Shown here piece by piece: positions 1-8,120 of a stretch of DNA of 64,000 bases (position 1 is its first letter; each line of letters opens with the position of its first letter). The translations under genes were made by a program, and so were the position numbers. The stretch is from Koleobacter methoxysyntrophicus (GTDB taxonomy: Bacteria; Bacillota; Thermosediminibacteria; Koleobacterales; Koleobacteraceae): positions 248,001 to 312,000 of the forward strand of contig NZ_CP059066.1 of assembly GCF_017301615.1 (NCBI RefSeq). Reading direction: 5' to 3'. The notes beneath the pieces are model-generated. The model was not told the DNA's origin, ran no database searches, and saw nothing but the letters and a program-made list of their open reading frames with translations.

Positions 1-169
1 TCACTCCTATTATCTTCGTTTAATAATATTTTATCATATAAAAGAATTTTCTTGAAAGGGCGGTTTCTCTTGCCTACCTTTGTATTACTGAACTTTTAAT
101 ATGCATCCCCATGGTTATGCTCCTTTATAAAAAACTCAACTGCAATCTTTTCAGCTTTAGCCATATTTC

Positions 170-290
170 CGTGTATTTGAATACTATGTCATAGTTGTGA
201 TAAGTAATATCCCGATTTTTTATTCCCCTTATTTCCATATTAACAGTTTTTTCCCTCGGTGTAAAGGGAATACAGATCAATCGAAAAAAT
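170..290 (-). pseudogene. 5' remnant of an Rpn-family nuclease gene (copy A)
   Basis: Read on the minus strand from an ATG at 238, this stretch encodes about 23 residues (MEIRGIKNRDI... then YDIVFKYT) before homology ends and the frame runs to a stop. The same start region and the upstream sequence around the CCCTTTACAC block recur at 5792-5905, 6989-7166, 18293-18465 and 18500-18566. I infer the identity from the longer truncated Rpn gene at 6266-7000, which shares the upstream block; the N-terminal residues would be the missing start of that protein. Only the first codons remain here, so no function is expected. In 1-169 I see no gene. Confidence 0.5.
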
Positions 291-329
291 TAAAGGTGTA
301 GATGTACCTAGCGTACCCAGTTCCTTAAT

Positions 330-358
330 TTGATTTCTGTTGAGTTTTGTAATATAAT
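330..358 (+). promoter_or_regulatory. sigma-A-type promoter for the 400-934 toxin-antitoxin operon
   Basis: TTGATT at 330-335 and TATAAT at 353-358 are separated by exactly 17 bases and lie about 40 bases before the ATG at 400. The -10 box is a perfect consensus and the -35 box matches 4 of 6. AbrB-type antitoxins usually repress their own promoter, so autoregulation is likely but is not shown here. Confidence 0.65.
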
Positions 359-399
359 AGTATTGTAAGAAATTTAGAAAATCCGAAAGGGGTATTAAA

Positions 400-669
400 A
401 TGCTTACACAGTTACGCAAACGTTCGCAAATAACAATTCCAAAAGAAATAATTAAAAAGTTAGGTTTAAAAGAAGGAGATAGTTTAAATATAGTAGTTAA
501 AAATAGTAAAATTATAATTGAACCAGTTGTCCCTGTTCCTAAAGATCAAGCATGGTTTTGGTCTCCGGAGTGGCAAAAGAATGAAAAAGAAGCCGATGAA
601 GATATAAAGGCGGGTAGAGTAAAAAGCTTTGATTCTGTAGAGGAGTTAATAGAAGATCTTAATGCTTAA
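400..669 (+). CDS. AbrB/MazE-family antitoxin
   Basis: The 89-residue protein begins with a swapped-hairpin AbrB-like DNA-binding domain (about residues 1-45; RKRSQITIPKEI then LGLKEGDSLNIVV and IIIEP). The rest is a charged tail containing WFWSPEWQKNEKEADEDI, typical of the toxin-neutralising end of type II antitoxins. An AAAGGGG ribosome site lies 7 bases before the ATG. Its last 8 bases overlap the downstream RelE-like toxin gene, so the two are translationally coupled. The likely job is to bind and silence the toxin and to repress the operon promoter. It resembles the antitoxins paired with RelE/YoeB-type toxins in Clostridia; the exact subfamily is not clear. Confidence 0.85.
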   Translation: MLTQLRKRSQITIPKEIIKKLGLKEGDSLNIVVKNSKIIIEPVVPVPKDQAWFWSPEWQKNEKEADEDIKAGRVKSFDSVEELIEDLNA

Positions 670-934
670 GATAGAGCGAACTAATAAATTTAAAAGGGAG
701 TTTAAAAAACTTCCAGAACCCGTGAAAAAGGAATTTGAAAAACAACTGAAAAGGCTTTTAGAAAAACCTAACCCGCCATTTCACCCTTCTTTAAGGATTA
801 AAAAAGTGCAGGGTACAGATGGGATTTTTGAAGCAACGATCACAATGGGAGTTAGAATGACTTGGCAGTTTACAAAAAATGGAATTTTGTTGCGAAATAT
901 AGGTGAGCATGATAAGACTTTGAAAAATTCCTGA
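662..934 (+). CDS. RelE/YafQ-like toxin (mRNA interferase family)
   Basis: This 90-residue basic protein has the RelE/ParE fold pattern: an N-terminal strand (MLKIERTNKFKREFKKL), two charged helices, then strands IFEATITMGVRMTWQF and GILLRNIGEHDKTL. The GEHD close to the C-terminus is where many RelE/YafQ/HigB toxins carry catalytic His or Asp residues. The gene starts inside the end of the antitoxin gene (8-base overlap), the standard antitoxin-first order. Family members cleave mRNA at the ribosome; ParE-like gyrase poisons share the fold, so the target is not certain. Remnant repeat DNA starts directly after its stop codon. Confidence 0.82.
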   Translation: MLKIERTNKFKREFKKLPEPVKKEFEKQLKRLLEKPNPPFHPSLRIKKVQGTDGIFEATITMGVRMTWQFTKNGILLRNIGEHDKTLKNS

Positions 935-940
935 AAAGGA

Positions 941-1170
941 TTTTCCCTTTCACTGCATTTTTAAGCCAGTATTCCGGGGTGTCGATGGAGCATATCCCAG
1001 TATATCGGCGCTTACTTCATAGTTCCAGAACTTTTGAAGGAATTCCAGCCTTTCAAAAAAGCTCATACCATTCTATCACCTTCTCAGTATCCTTTAAAAA
1101 CTCTGAGGCGATTTGGTCATTGTCTCGGGGTAGAAACCCACTTCGAGAGTTGGGATATTTCTGCAGCTTT
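941..1170 (-). pseudogene. Frameshifted remnant ending in the repeated TPEYWLKNAVKGK cassette
   Basis: Two minus-strand reading frames join here. One reads ...GFLPRDNDQIASEFLKDT... and stops after EWYELF. The next frame continues RLEFLQKFWNYEVSADILGY then TPEYWLKNAVKGK. The last segment is the same cassette seen at 6013-6252, 8673-8813 and 16084-16173. The frame change and the missing end show that this is a dead gene fragment. I do not recognise the parent protein. The plus-strand open frame at 979-1218 is a shadow. Confidence 0.45.
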
Positions 1171-1277
1171 AGATTTTTGTTGGCTCTTAAACACTTCTAT
1201 GATATAATTTTTATATAATTATTAGATTATTGCTAACTCAAGCAGAAAATTAACACGTAATAAGGACGGTTTCAAAA

Positions 1278-3137
1278 ATGAACAAAGAAAAAGGAAGAAT
1301 GTTGTACGAAAAAGCAAAGAAGCTGCTAGAAAAAGGGAACATAAGCAGCGCTAAAGCAAAATTCTATAAAGCCCTCAAATATGATGATAACGTCTGGATA
1401 CGGAACAATCTGGCATTAACTCTGTTTATGTCAGATGACCTCACCGGAGCTTTATCAGTTCTGGAACCGATACTTGCAGGCGGAAAGGGCAATCTCGCTT
1501 CAAATCCCTTTACCTTTGCCCTAGCATCTATAGTTCACAGCACTGCAGGCAATGAACTCCAGGCCCGGCGTTTTTTAAAGCAGGCTATAGAAAAATTCGA
1601 CCTTGAAATTTTAAAGCATGAACCGGCTCGAATGCCTTTTTCATTAAGGGAATACACAATCATAATAATAAAGGCAGCCGCTAACCTTAAAGACTATAAG
1701 CTGGTAAATGAGCTGTACCTGCGTTGGAAACACCTGCACGTTTCTTGGGAAACCGCTTATATTACCGCCACGGCATGCTTCAATATGGGGAAATACAGAG
1801 AAGCTGCAAAACTGTTGGAAACAATAGAGGAAATTTCCCCAGCCTTTGTTTCGATGAAAAGGATTATCCAGATGATCGAGCAGGGAGAAATCCCACCCTT
1901 CGAACTGGATCACAAACTCATTCCTGAAAAAGAACTGAATGAAAAATTCCGCCGAGCAGCAAAAAATGAAGAAACCCGCCGCGAAGTCTTGCAAGACGGC
2001 TACTTCCGGATGATTCTCCTTGATTCCATGCTAAGTGAAGAGGACCCGGAAGCCGCCGCCGGGATACTTTTCCAAATCATAAAGTACGGCGGAAAGTGGG
2101 GCGAAGAATTAGCAAATAAAGTATTGAATTCCGCCTATTACAGCAAAGAACTGAAATTTGCCGCCGCAAGGGCCCTTGTTGAAATAGGCATTTATAAAAA
2201 GGATGAACCAGTTCCGGCTTTGATAGATGGGGAAAAAACCTTCATAAAAACAATGGATATTGAATTTATTTCCAGTCAGGATAAAAACCTGGATAAAACT
2301 GTGGAAGAAGCGTTAAAACTCAGGGATAAAGGAAGATTGGACGAAGCTATAAACCTCCTGGAAGATCTAATAAAAAAAGGTCAATTTTATCCACCGGCCG
2401 TACTCAACCTGGCAAACTTTTTAAGGAGTAAAGGGGATTTTGAGAAAGCTCTGGAATTGTTCGAAATGCTGGAACAAGTTGCCAATGATAATCCTGTTTT
2501 TCTTTTCAACTATTCGGCACTGATGCTTGAAATAGGTGATACGCAAAGGGCATGGGAATATTTTAAAAGAATAGACAGGAATCACGGTATGGGCAAAGAT
2601 TTCGATCACAAGCTAAAGCTGCTGGAAAGCCAGATTGAGCTATCCAGCACCCCTCCAGTGCAAGATGTTATAGAATTGTGGATGGAATCGATGAGAGAAG
2701 ACATAGAAGAAAAAACTATACCGATAGATCCTTCTGTGCTTCGTGGGCTTAAAAACATGCCTGCCCATTGGTTAGATGGGGCCTGCCAGATTTACGGCCT
2801 TGAACCCGCCAGGCACCGTAAAGACAGGGAAAAACAGCTTTATGATTTCCTAACAGATCATAAAAATTTCGAAAAAATCATAAATCTATTGAGTGAAGAA
2901 GAGAAAGAGCTGTTAAGTTACCTGATTCAGCATGACGGATGGAGTAGGTTAAACGCTGTAACTCAACGGTTCGGGTCTATGGATGGAGACGGTTTTTATT
3001 GGGCAGAACAGCCTCCCGAATCACCTCTGGGTAACCTATGGGCAAAGGCTCTGGTAGCAGTAGGCAGGGCAAAGATAAAAAGTCGAATTTATAAGATAGT
3101 TACGATACCTGTAGAACTAAGACAACTGTTATCTTAA
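1278..3137 (+). CDS. Tetratricopeptide-repeat protein with C-terminal winged-helix-like region
   Basis: This 619-residue soluble protein has TPR-type helix pairs near the N-terminus (about residues 5-75; KAKKLLEKGNISSAKAKFY...) and again at about 336-440 (ALKLRDKGRLDEAINLLEDL, LRSKGDFEKALELFEML, GDTQRAWEYFKRI). The last 130 residues are different: a short helical stretch containing LKNMPAHWLDGAC, then EEEKELLSYLIQHDGWSRLNAV...GDGFYWAEQPP, which reads like a winged-helix or SAP-like module. It has no signal peptide or membrane segment. AGGACGG lies 8 bases before the ATG. TPR arrays bind other proteins; no partner can be inferred from context, since its neighbours are mobile debris. No specific function is assigned. 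Confidence 0.75.
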   Translation: MNKEKGRMLYEKAKKLLEKGNISSAKAKFYKALKYDDNVWIRNNLALTLFMSDDLTGALSVLEPILAGGKGNLASNPFTFALASIVHSTAGNELQARRFLKQAIEKFDLEILKHEPARMPFSLREYTIIIIKAAANLKDYKLVNELYLRWKHLHVSWETAYITATACFNMGKYREAAKLLETIEEISPAFVSMKRIIQMIEQGEIPPFELDHKLIPEKELNEKFRRAAKNEETRREVLQDGYFRMILLDSMLSEEDPEAAAGILFQIIKYGGKWGEELANKVLNSAYYSKELKFAAARALVEIGIYKKDEPVPALIDGEKTFIKTMDIEFISSQDKNLDKTVEEALKLRDKGRLDEAINLLEDLIKKGQFYPPAVLNLANFLRSKGDFEKALELFEMLEQVANDNPVFLFNYSALMLEIGDTQRAWEYFKRIDRNHGMGKDFDHKLKLLESQIELSSTPPVQDVIELWMESMREDIEEKTIPIDPSVLRGLKNMPAHWLDGACQIYGLEPARHRKDREKQLYDFLTDHKNFEKIINLLSEEEKELLSYLIQHDGWSRLNAVTQRFGSMDGDGFYWAEQPPESPLGNLWAKALVAVGRAKIKSRIYKIVTIPVELRQLLS

Positions 3138-3148
3138 AGTTGAACCCT

Positions 3149-3170
3149 CCCCCACCTAAAGAGGTAGGGG
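3149..3170. other. Imperfect hairpin resembling an IS200/IS605 element end
   Basis: CCCC-C-ACCT pairs with AGGT-A-GGGG around an AAAG loop, immediately 3' of the TPR gene. GC-rich hairpins of this look (a CCTACCT/AGGTGGGG theme) are usual at the ends of IS200/IS605-type elements. No transposase is present next to it, so this would be a solo end. It could simply act as a terminator for the TPR gene. In 3171-3332 I recognise nothing else. Confidence 0.3.
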
Positions 3171-3332
3171 ATTCTGTTTGACCTAGAGAGCGCTATACAC
3201 ACGAACTCTAGTCGGGATGCTCAGATTCCCTCTACTCCTACCTAATGTCAGGCTCGGAGATCCATAAGTAGTTGGACTCAATGGAGTGCATATCTTTTAG
3301 ATATTGTTTTGTTTGTTTGGAAAGAGATAGCC

Positions 3333-3458
3333 TTAGCTATCCATTAAATTTTCTGCAGCCGATTCATTATATAACTCGTTTGCAATGCAGTTATAAATCT
3401 TGTCTAAATCCTCACTGGCTGCAGGTGTAATCTTCAAAGTGTATTTACTTTTTTCCAT
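3333..3458 (-). pseudogene. Truncated RelE/ParE-family toxin fragment
   Basis: From an ATG at 3458 the frame reads MEKSKYTLKITPAASEDLDK then IYNCIANELYNESAAENLMD and stops. This is the N-terminal part of a ParE/RelE toxin (family members are about 90-100 residues, this has 41), so the strands carrying the active site are missing. It starts 14 bases inside the end of the antitoxin fragment upstream, preserving the original operon layout. It is very probably a deletion remnant. Confidence 0.7.
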
Positions 3459-3687
3459 ACCTATTTCTTAATCCTTTAAATACTTCTTCTGCATCTAATA
3501 ATTCTTCCCCGTTTTCTATCTGCTCTTCAGCTTTAGCCAGTTTTTCATATAAGTCTAATTTAGCTATCTTTTTTTCATAGGTTTCCATACTCATTATTAC
3601 TAAATCTCCGTATCCATTTTTGGTGATGAATATAGGTTCACCGCTTTTATGACATAACTCTGATATCTCAGTAGTATTTCTTAAATC
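3445..3687 (-). pseudogene. N-terminally truncated Phd/YefM-family antitoxin
   Basis: The minus strand encodes DLRNTTEISELCHKSGEPIF then ITKNGYGDLVIMSMETYEKK and a helical tail ending LRNRYGKK. This is typical of Phd/YefM antitoxins, whose N-terminal DNA-binding part starts a few residues earlier (usually M...ISDLR). Here a stop codon lies directly before DLRN and the stop of the upstream gene (3694) is only 6 bases away, so the start has been lost at a deletion junction. Together with the toxin fragment at 3333-3458 this is a dead addiction module. Confidence 0.7.
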
Positions 3688-3693
3688 TTATAC

Positions 3694-4239
3694 TTATTCT
3701 GTTTGCAGCAATCCTCCCTCTTTCATTCTTTGAAAAGCTCCTATTATCTGTTCCTTTTGGAATTTTTCTCCTTTCCACCTTTTAACCTCATTAAATAAAT
3801 CTTCATTACTAATGTCTTCCTCTTTTGCCATGAGTTTTAATGTATTATAACAATAGTGCACTGTAGAATACAGTTCCAAGCTGTTAAAATCCAATTCCGG
3901 TAAAATATTTAATACTTTTTCAATTTTATCTTCTATCTCCGTGTACAATTGAGGATTTTTTTCTATTTCGTAAGAAATAGATTTATCATCGCTGATTATA
4001 TAATCGATTCCTTTATTATCATTCTTATCAATAAGACCATCGAACTCCATTTCCTCCAACTTCCTGCTCAAAGCTGCAGAATAAGGCCCATAATGAGAAA
4101 TTTCAAAACTATAAGGAACTCTTATCCTCATAGCCTTCAGAAAGTAAACGAATTTTTGAATCTGTATTTTCCCGACCGTTTTCTCTTTCCTCTTGAGTAT
4201 CTTTATGATAGAAGCAATTACAAAATCCATATGCAGCAT
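3694..4239 (-). CDS. YwgA-like (Panacea-related) protein
   Basis: The 181-residue protein resembles Bacillus YwgA: an N-terminal helix-turn-helix-like region (IIKILKRKEKTVGKIQIQKF then VYFLKAM), SFEISHYGPYSAALSRKLEE with the family's HYGPYS motif (about residues 47-55), and a helical C-terminal half. It lies 16 bases downstream of the HD-domain gene, the same pairing as ywfO-ywgA in Bacillus subtilis, so the two probably work together. The fold recalls the Panacea domain of SocA-like antitoxins; an antitoxin or adaptor role for the HD enzyme is an inference. M4 (MDFVIASI) may be the true start. Confidence 0.7.
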   Translation of the reverse strand: MLHMDFVIASIIKILKRKEKTVGKIQIQKFVYFLKAMRIRVPYSFEISHYGPYSAALSRKLEEMEFDGLIDKNDNKGIDYIISDDKSISYEIEKNPQLYTEIEDKIEKVLNILPELDFNSLELYSTVHYCYNTLKLMAKEEDISNEDLFNEVKRWKGEKFQKEQIIGAFQRMKEGGLLQTE

Positions 4240-4255
4240 CCCTTATCCCTCCTCT

Positions 4256-5611
4256 CTAAATATTCACACTAGAAACTTCATTTTCACTTTGTTTAAGCTC
4301 ATTAATAACTTTAAAAATTTCTTCAGCTTTAGAGCTCAATGCATATATATAAATAATTTTAATAGGGTCCTGAAATTTCTTTAATAAACTGGAATGTTCT
4401 AAAAAATTCCCTAACTTTTCTCCCTGCCGTGAAATTACATCGTACATGTTTTTTTGCCTTTGTTCATAACTACCTCCCTCATCTGAAGAAGTCGTTAGTT
4501 TATGAATTTCTTGCTGCAGTAAAATCGAAAAAAAATCCTCATTTTCTTTGAAACCCTCTTTAAATAGCGCGTTTTTAATCCGTTTTGCAAACACTACTTC
4601 TCCTTCAGATGCATGGCTTTTTGTAGAATAAACTGGTTTCAAATGTTCAATCCTCAGAAGGATTCTAGCAAAGTTATCCCCTGCCAAAGCATCCTTTTTT
4701 ATTTTATCCATTACAAAGTAATCGTCAAAATTCAGCCAAAAATCATCCAAATCAATATTTTCATCTAAAAGTTTGTTACGTTCTTCTTTAAATTTTTCCT
4801 CAAGGTATAATTCAAAAATTTTGTCAAAGCTCCTCCTGGTTCTGTGAAAAACAACTTGGGTGTAGTAATGATATCTTGCCAAAACTAAAGCCTCAACGGC
4901 ATGAATATTGCCATCTTTTATATAAATAACCCATTGCCCCTCATTTCCCTTTTGCAACTCAAATGAATGAATAAAACGTTCGTAATCAAACCTTCCATAT
5001 TCCACTCCGCACATATATGAGTCACGCAATAAATAATCAGTTCTATCAGCATCAAATTCTCCGCTTATAATTTTCTTCACAAGTTCAAATTTTGGTGGGA
5101 CATGTTCTCCAGTAATAATCGAAGAAATAAGCTCTGGCTCCACTTTATCCCTTTCTAAAACTTCCCTTATCTCATGGTAGTTTCTAATTATATAGCTGCC
5201 AATATCTTCATGCTTCTTTTCTTCCTTTAACAAAACTTTTTCTGAAGCATGAGAAAAAGGCAAATGCCCGATATCGTGCAATAAAGCAGCATATCTCAAC
5301 ACTTTAACAATTTCCCTAATTTCCTTTTCCTCATCTTCTCCCGTCAATAAAATGGGATTATTATGACATAACATTTGAAATATTTCGGTAGCTGCCTGTA
5401 AAACACCCAAAGAATGGACAAACCGGGAATGTTCCGCAGCAGGATAAACATAATTCGTAAATGCCAATTGTTTTATCCTTCGGAGCCTTTGATATATTGC
5501 CGTATCTATAATTTTTCTTTCATTTTCGTTAATCCATATGTAGCCGTATATAGGATCCCTAATTCTGTGCTCAGGTTTTTCAATATATCTATATACTGAC
5601 CCCTCATGCAA
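4256..5611 (-). CDS. HD-domain phosphohydrolase of the YwfO/SAMHD1-like family
   Basis: The 451-residue protein starts with the family signature RDPIYGYIWI (about residues 18-27). It carries all expected metal-binding elements: H61 in HSRFVHSLGV, the H112-D113 pair in LLHDIGHLPFSH, and an Asp in FDADRTDYLLRDS (about 187-197). Family members hydrolyse (d)NTPs to nucleosides and triphosphate; the exact substrate here is unknown. The C-terminal 150 residues are a variable helical part. It forms an operon with the downstream YwgA-like gene (16-base gap). SAMHD1-like dNTPases can serve in nucleotide homeostasis or phage defence; the context (toxin-antitoxin genes, mobile debris) leaves both open. 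Confidence 0.85.
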   Translation of the reverse strand: MHEGSVYRYIEKPEHRIRDPIYGYIWINENERKIIDTAIYQRLRRIKQLAFTNYVYPAAEHSRFVHSLGVLQAATEIFQMLCHNNPILLTGEDEEKEIREIVKVLRYAALLHDIGHLPFSHASEKVLLKEEKKHEDIGSYIIRNYHEIREVLERDKVEPELISSIITGEHVPPKFELVKKIISGEFDADRTDYLLRDSYMCGVEYGRFDYERFIHSFELQKGNEGQWVIYIKDGNIHAVEALVLARYHYYTQVVFHRTRRSFDKIFELYLEEKFKEERNKLLDENIDLDDFWLNFDDYFVMDKIKKDALAGDNFARILLRIEHLKPVYSTKSHASEGEVVFAKRIKNALFKEGFKENEDFFSILLQQEIHKLTTSSDEGGSYEQRQKNMYDVISRQGEKLGNFLEHSSLLKKFQDPIKIIYIYALSSKAEEIFKVINELKQSENEVSSVNI

Positions 5612-5686
5612 GGCCGGTTCCTCCTCCTTAATTTTTCAGTTGTATGGCAATCAAGATTTTCTCTTAAAGGAGCAGTCCATCCTTTA

Positions 5687-6016
5687 TCACTTCAACGGAA
5701 TAAGAAGACCTTTAATTTCATGAATTTTGGTTATCCTACCTACTTTCCCAATCTTTTCCAATTTCCTGCCTAAGAGACGGGGGTTTCTAGCCGTGTATTT
5801 GAATACTATGTCATAGTCGTGAGAAATAATATCCCGATTTTTTATTCTCCTCAATTTCCATATTAGCAATTTTTTTCCCCTGTGTAAAGGAAATATATGG
5901 GAATCAAATGCGTGTTCTAACGGAAAAGCACATATTCCGGACACATCATCTTCGCCTATAAGACAATAATCGCTTGCCCTGTGCGTGAGCTTGCTGGCAG
6001 TTTGTGACGGCCTCAC
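5687..6016 (-). pseudogene. Mosaic open frame containing the Rpn 5' remnant (copy B)
   Basis: The 109-residue open frame is probably not a gene. Its middle (about 5792-5905) is the same Rpn start region as copy A, here with one extra base after ATGGAAAT, so the original start at 5861 is out of frame with IKNRDIISHDYDIVFKYT. The flanking parts (GEDDVSGICAFPLEHAF upstream, KIHEIKGLLIPLK downstream) come from other sequences. It looks like three fragments joined by deletions that happen to stay open. Its end overlaps the stop of the small gene at 6013-6252 by 4 bases. Confidence 0.45.
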
Positions 6017-6252
6017 GGTTCTATAAATTCTGCTGTCCTCTGAGTCAGCAGTGCTGCATATTCCCCTTTAAGCATTTTCCCTTTCACTGCATTTTTTAGC
6101 CAGTATTCCGGGGTATAGATAATGCCCCTTTCATGCAGCGCTGCAACTGCCTTCTGCAATTCAATTACCGGTTTATCCTCGAGGTTTTTCTTAAATTCCT
6201 GCGACCGGCACCAGTTATCTTTGCTCATGCTCCCGGTGTATAACATCTTCAA
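6013..6252 (-). CDS. Small protein with repeated TPEYWLKNAVKGKM motif, unrecognised
   Basis: This is the most complete copy of the dispersed cassette: up to 79 residues, or 71 if translation starts at the internal ATG at 6228 (MSKDNWCRSQEF), which has GGGAG just before it. The sequence is a helix (PVIELQKAVAALHERGII) followed by TPEYWLKNAVKGKMLKGEY and a C-terminal helix. I recall similar pieces at the C-terminal end of phage-type N-acetylmuramoyl-L-alanine amidases, but that is memory and not shown here. It lies 13 bases downstream of the truncated Rpn gene. Truncated relatives lie at 941-981, 8673-8813 and 16084-16173. It may be a real small gene or just the tail of a lost larger one. Confidence 0.4.
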   Translation of the reverse strand: MKMLYTGSMSKDNWCRSQEFKKNLEDKPVIELQKAVAALHERGIIYTPEYWLKNAVKGKMLKGEYAALLTQRTAEFIEP

Positions 6253-6265
6253 AATGTATATAAGT

Positions 6266-7000
6266 TCAATGCTTCAGGTTCAAGAATTTATCAATATCAT
6301 CCAAGCTGTTAATGTCGAGGATATTTTCTGATAAATCAGTCAAAGATTCTTTATCAAGGGACCGGATTTTAAGTCGGTAATCCTCGGGTACATCCCCGAA
6401 TTTTTTCTTTAACTGACGGAATATAACTTCTACTATACCTTCTCTAATCCCTTCTTTTATCCCTTCTTTCATGCCCTCTTTCATACCCTCTCTCAGGCCT
6501 TCTTCTCTAAACTTCTTTTCCGCAAACCTGAAAAAATTCAACATACTGAATTCCTCCCATAGCTTTTCTAAAGTATTCTCATCCACCAATTTGTCTACCA
6601 GCACTATTAATGCAGCCAGAAGTTTATCCCTATCCCTATCTTCTCCCTCCATTTTCTTTATTATCTTTACCGCTTTTTTTACTGTATCTTCTACTCTGTC
6701 TCTATCCACCATTAAAGGCGAAAACAGGACCTTTAGTATATCCGGCTGCTTTTTCTCCAATACCTTCCTCTCTTCTTCGTGTAATACTGCTTCTATCCCT
6801 TCCGTTTTTAATGTTATTATCTCAGGGCTGTAGTTAAGAGAACCCCCTTGAATAGGACCTACTTCCTTTAATTCCCTATCTCCTGTATATATTACTGCTG
6901 TGTTTATTTCTCCAGGAAACTGCTCATACAGCCTCGCATCATAAATCATAAACCTTATTATGTCTTTTTGGGTTAGGGTCGTCTGGAACTCATCTCCATA
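6266..7000 (-). pseudogene. Rpn-family recombination-promoting nuclease, N-terminal half deleted (copy C)
   Basis: In frame from 7000 downwards the sequence gives EFQTTLTQKDIIRFMIYDAR then LYEQFPGEINTAVIYTG, the middle of the Rpn (PD-(D/E)XK) family, followed by a helical region and the usual repeated tail (REGMKEGMKEGIKEG). The E in EFQTT is the position of the catalytic E-x-Q/K in the family. The N-terminal third with the first catalytic Asp is missing: the family's start region (ATG at 6999) has been joined by a deletion directly, and out of frame, to EFQTT. The 227-residue open frame from ATG 6949 is therefore a fragment. Rpn proteins are DNA endonucleases linked to recombination and phage defence. 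Confidence 0.75.
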
Positions 7001-7166
7001 TTAACAGTTTTTTTCCCCTGTGTAAAGGGAATACACATTAATCGAATATATGTTCTATATAAATATTTTAGCTTATATACTGCCTTGAGTCAAGAAAAAT
7101 AATGTAAATTAAAAAAAGACGCTTTTATTTAGCGTCTAATACCTCTTTCCCCACAGGCTTTCCTGT
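6989..7166 (-). repeat. Rpn leader repeat, unit 1
   Basis: About 178 bases here match 18293-18465 almost base for base, including the CCTGTGTAAAGGGAATACAC block, the GTCAAGAAAAATAATGTAAA block and the AGACGC...GCGTCT hairpin. It lies directly upstream (in the minus sense) of the Rpn start codon, so it is the conserved 5' leader carried along with the gene. It holds the transcription terminator of the toxin-antitoxin operon upstream. In 7167-7297 I see no gene. Confidence 0.8.
7111..7138 (-). terminator. Rho-independent terminator (inside Rpn leader unit 1)
   Basis: AGACGC (7117-7122) pairs with GCGTCT (7132-7137) around a 9-base loop, and the minus strand continues with seven T residues. It is suitably placed to end transcripts of the toxin-antitoxin operon at 7298-7991. 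Confidence 0.75.
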
Positions 7167-7297
7167 ATCCCATTCACTGCACTGATAATCTCCTTTATAT
7201 CCAGCGATTCTTTCTTCTTACTCAAGGTATATACTAATGGATATACTCTTCGTAAATTTAAACACTGTATCAATATAATAAGTATTATTCTAAGCTT

Positions 7298-7594
7298 CTA
7301 TAGTTTATTTATATATTTTTCCAGTTCCTTATAAAAGTTTTCTCGGGTCCCTGCAAGAATTATAATTACTACTTCGCCATTGATTTCTATAATTTCATAA
7401 GCTATTTCATAAACTGTATTGTTGTATCGAAAATCATAACCCAAAATTCCTTTAAGATTTCCCTTTTTCGGTTTTCCTATATACGGATTTTTGCGTATCT
7501 CCTTAATGGCATTTTTAAACTTATTTTTTAAAGCGCTATCTTTTATTTTTTTGAAATATTTTTCAGCTCTTGGTGATACTTTATATTCCAGCAT
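7298..7594 (-). CDS. RelE/ParE-family toxin
   Basis: The 98-residue basic protein (MLEYKVSPRAEKYFKKIKDS...) has the RelE/ParE layout: helix-rich lysine-dense N-terminal half, NPYIGKPKKGNLKG loop, then strands GYDFRYNNTVYEIAYEI and VVIIILAGTRENFYKELEKY. The open frame reaches a TTG at 7609, but I prefer ATG 7594: it has GGTGAGG six bases upstream and begins two bases after the antitoxin stop. It is the toxin half of an operon with the upstream AbrB-type antitoxin. The target (ribosome-bound mRNA or gyrase) is not determined by sequence. A terminator follows at 7111-7138. Confidence 0.82.
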   Translation of the reverse strand: MLEYKVSPRAEKYFKKIKDSALKNKFKNAIKEIRKNPYIGKPKKGNLKGILGYDFRYNNTVYEIAYEIIEINGEVVIIILAGTRENFYKELEKYINKL

Positions 7595-7595
7595 T

Positions 7596-7991
7596 TTAAT
7601 CCTCACCAAAAAGCTCTTTATCTAATTCTTCAGAGGTTCTAGGGTCGTTTTCAGCATATTCCCTGGCTTCAAGAAGAAGTTTTTGGACAGCAAAAGGTAT
7701 CATATTCATTCTTGCTCTAAATTCATTAAGAATTTCATCTTTATCCGTAAATCCATCTTCTAAAACAGATTTTAAAACTAAATCAGAATAATCGTCAAAA
7801 CTTTCTTCTATCTTTTCTAGCCTTTTAACTTTCAATCCATCTTTTTCTAAAATGATTTCTACGTCCTTGCCGAGGTTTAATTTTTCATAAAAATCCTTTG
7901 GGATTGTTAACTGGCGTTTGGAAGTGATCCTTCCAATTCTGCTTTCTTTTCTCATATCTTCAGGCTCCCTTATTTCTTTTGCTACTATCAT
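7596..7991 (-). CDS. AbrB-family antitoxin, long form
   Basis: An N-terminal AbrB/SpoVT-like domain (GRITSKRQLTIPKDFYEKLN then GKDVEIILEKDGLKVKRL) is followed by about 75 acidic residues ending TSEELDKELFGED, the expected toxin-binding tail. At roughly 131 residues it is longer than simple MazE-type antitoxins. The open frame begins at an ATG at 8000, but that codon is only 2 bases from the GGGGG ribosome site; ATG 7991, about 10 bases from it, is a better start. The RelE/ParE-like toxin follows with a 1-base gap. It probably represses its own operon. Confidence 0.8.
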   Translation of the reverse strand: MIVAKEIREPEDMRKESRIGRITSKRQLTIPKDFYEKLNLGKDVEIILEKDGLKVKRLEKIEESFDDYSDLVLKSVLEDGFTDKDEILNEFRARMNMIPFAVQKLLLEAREYAENDPRTSEELDKELFGED

Positions 7992-8120
7992 TGTATACAT
8001 TTCCCCCTTTTTTATTCCTTACTATTCCTTACTTTTATTATAATTTAGTCGAACTTTAAAATCAACACAAGGCTGTTTTCAATTACTCTGATTTTATCGA
8101 GAATCCTTTTTTTATCAAGT

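Noticed and set aside
979-1218. Plus-strand 79-residue open frame
   Set aside because: It has no ribosome site or protein-like pattern and lies opposite the broken minus-strand cassette gene, so it is a shadow.
6429-6520. Short tandem repeat in DNA coding for REGMKEGMKEG
   Set aside because: This is the normal low-complexity tail of Rpn-family proteins and not a separate element.
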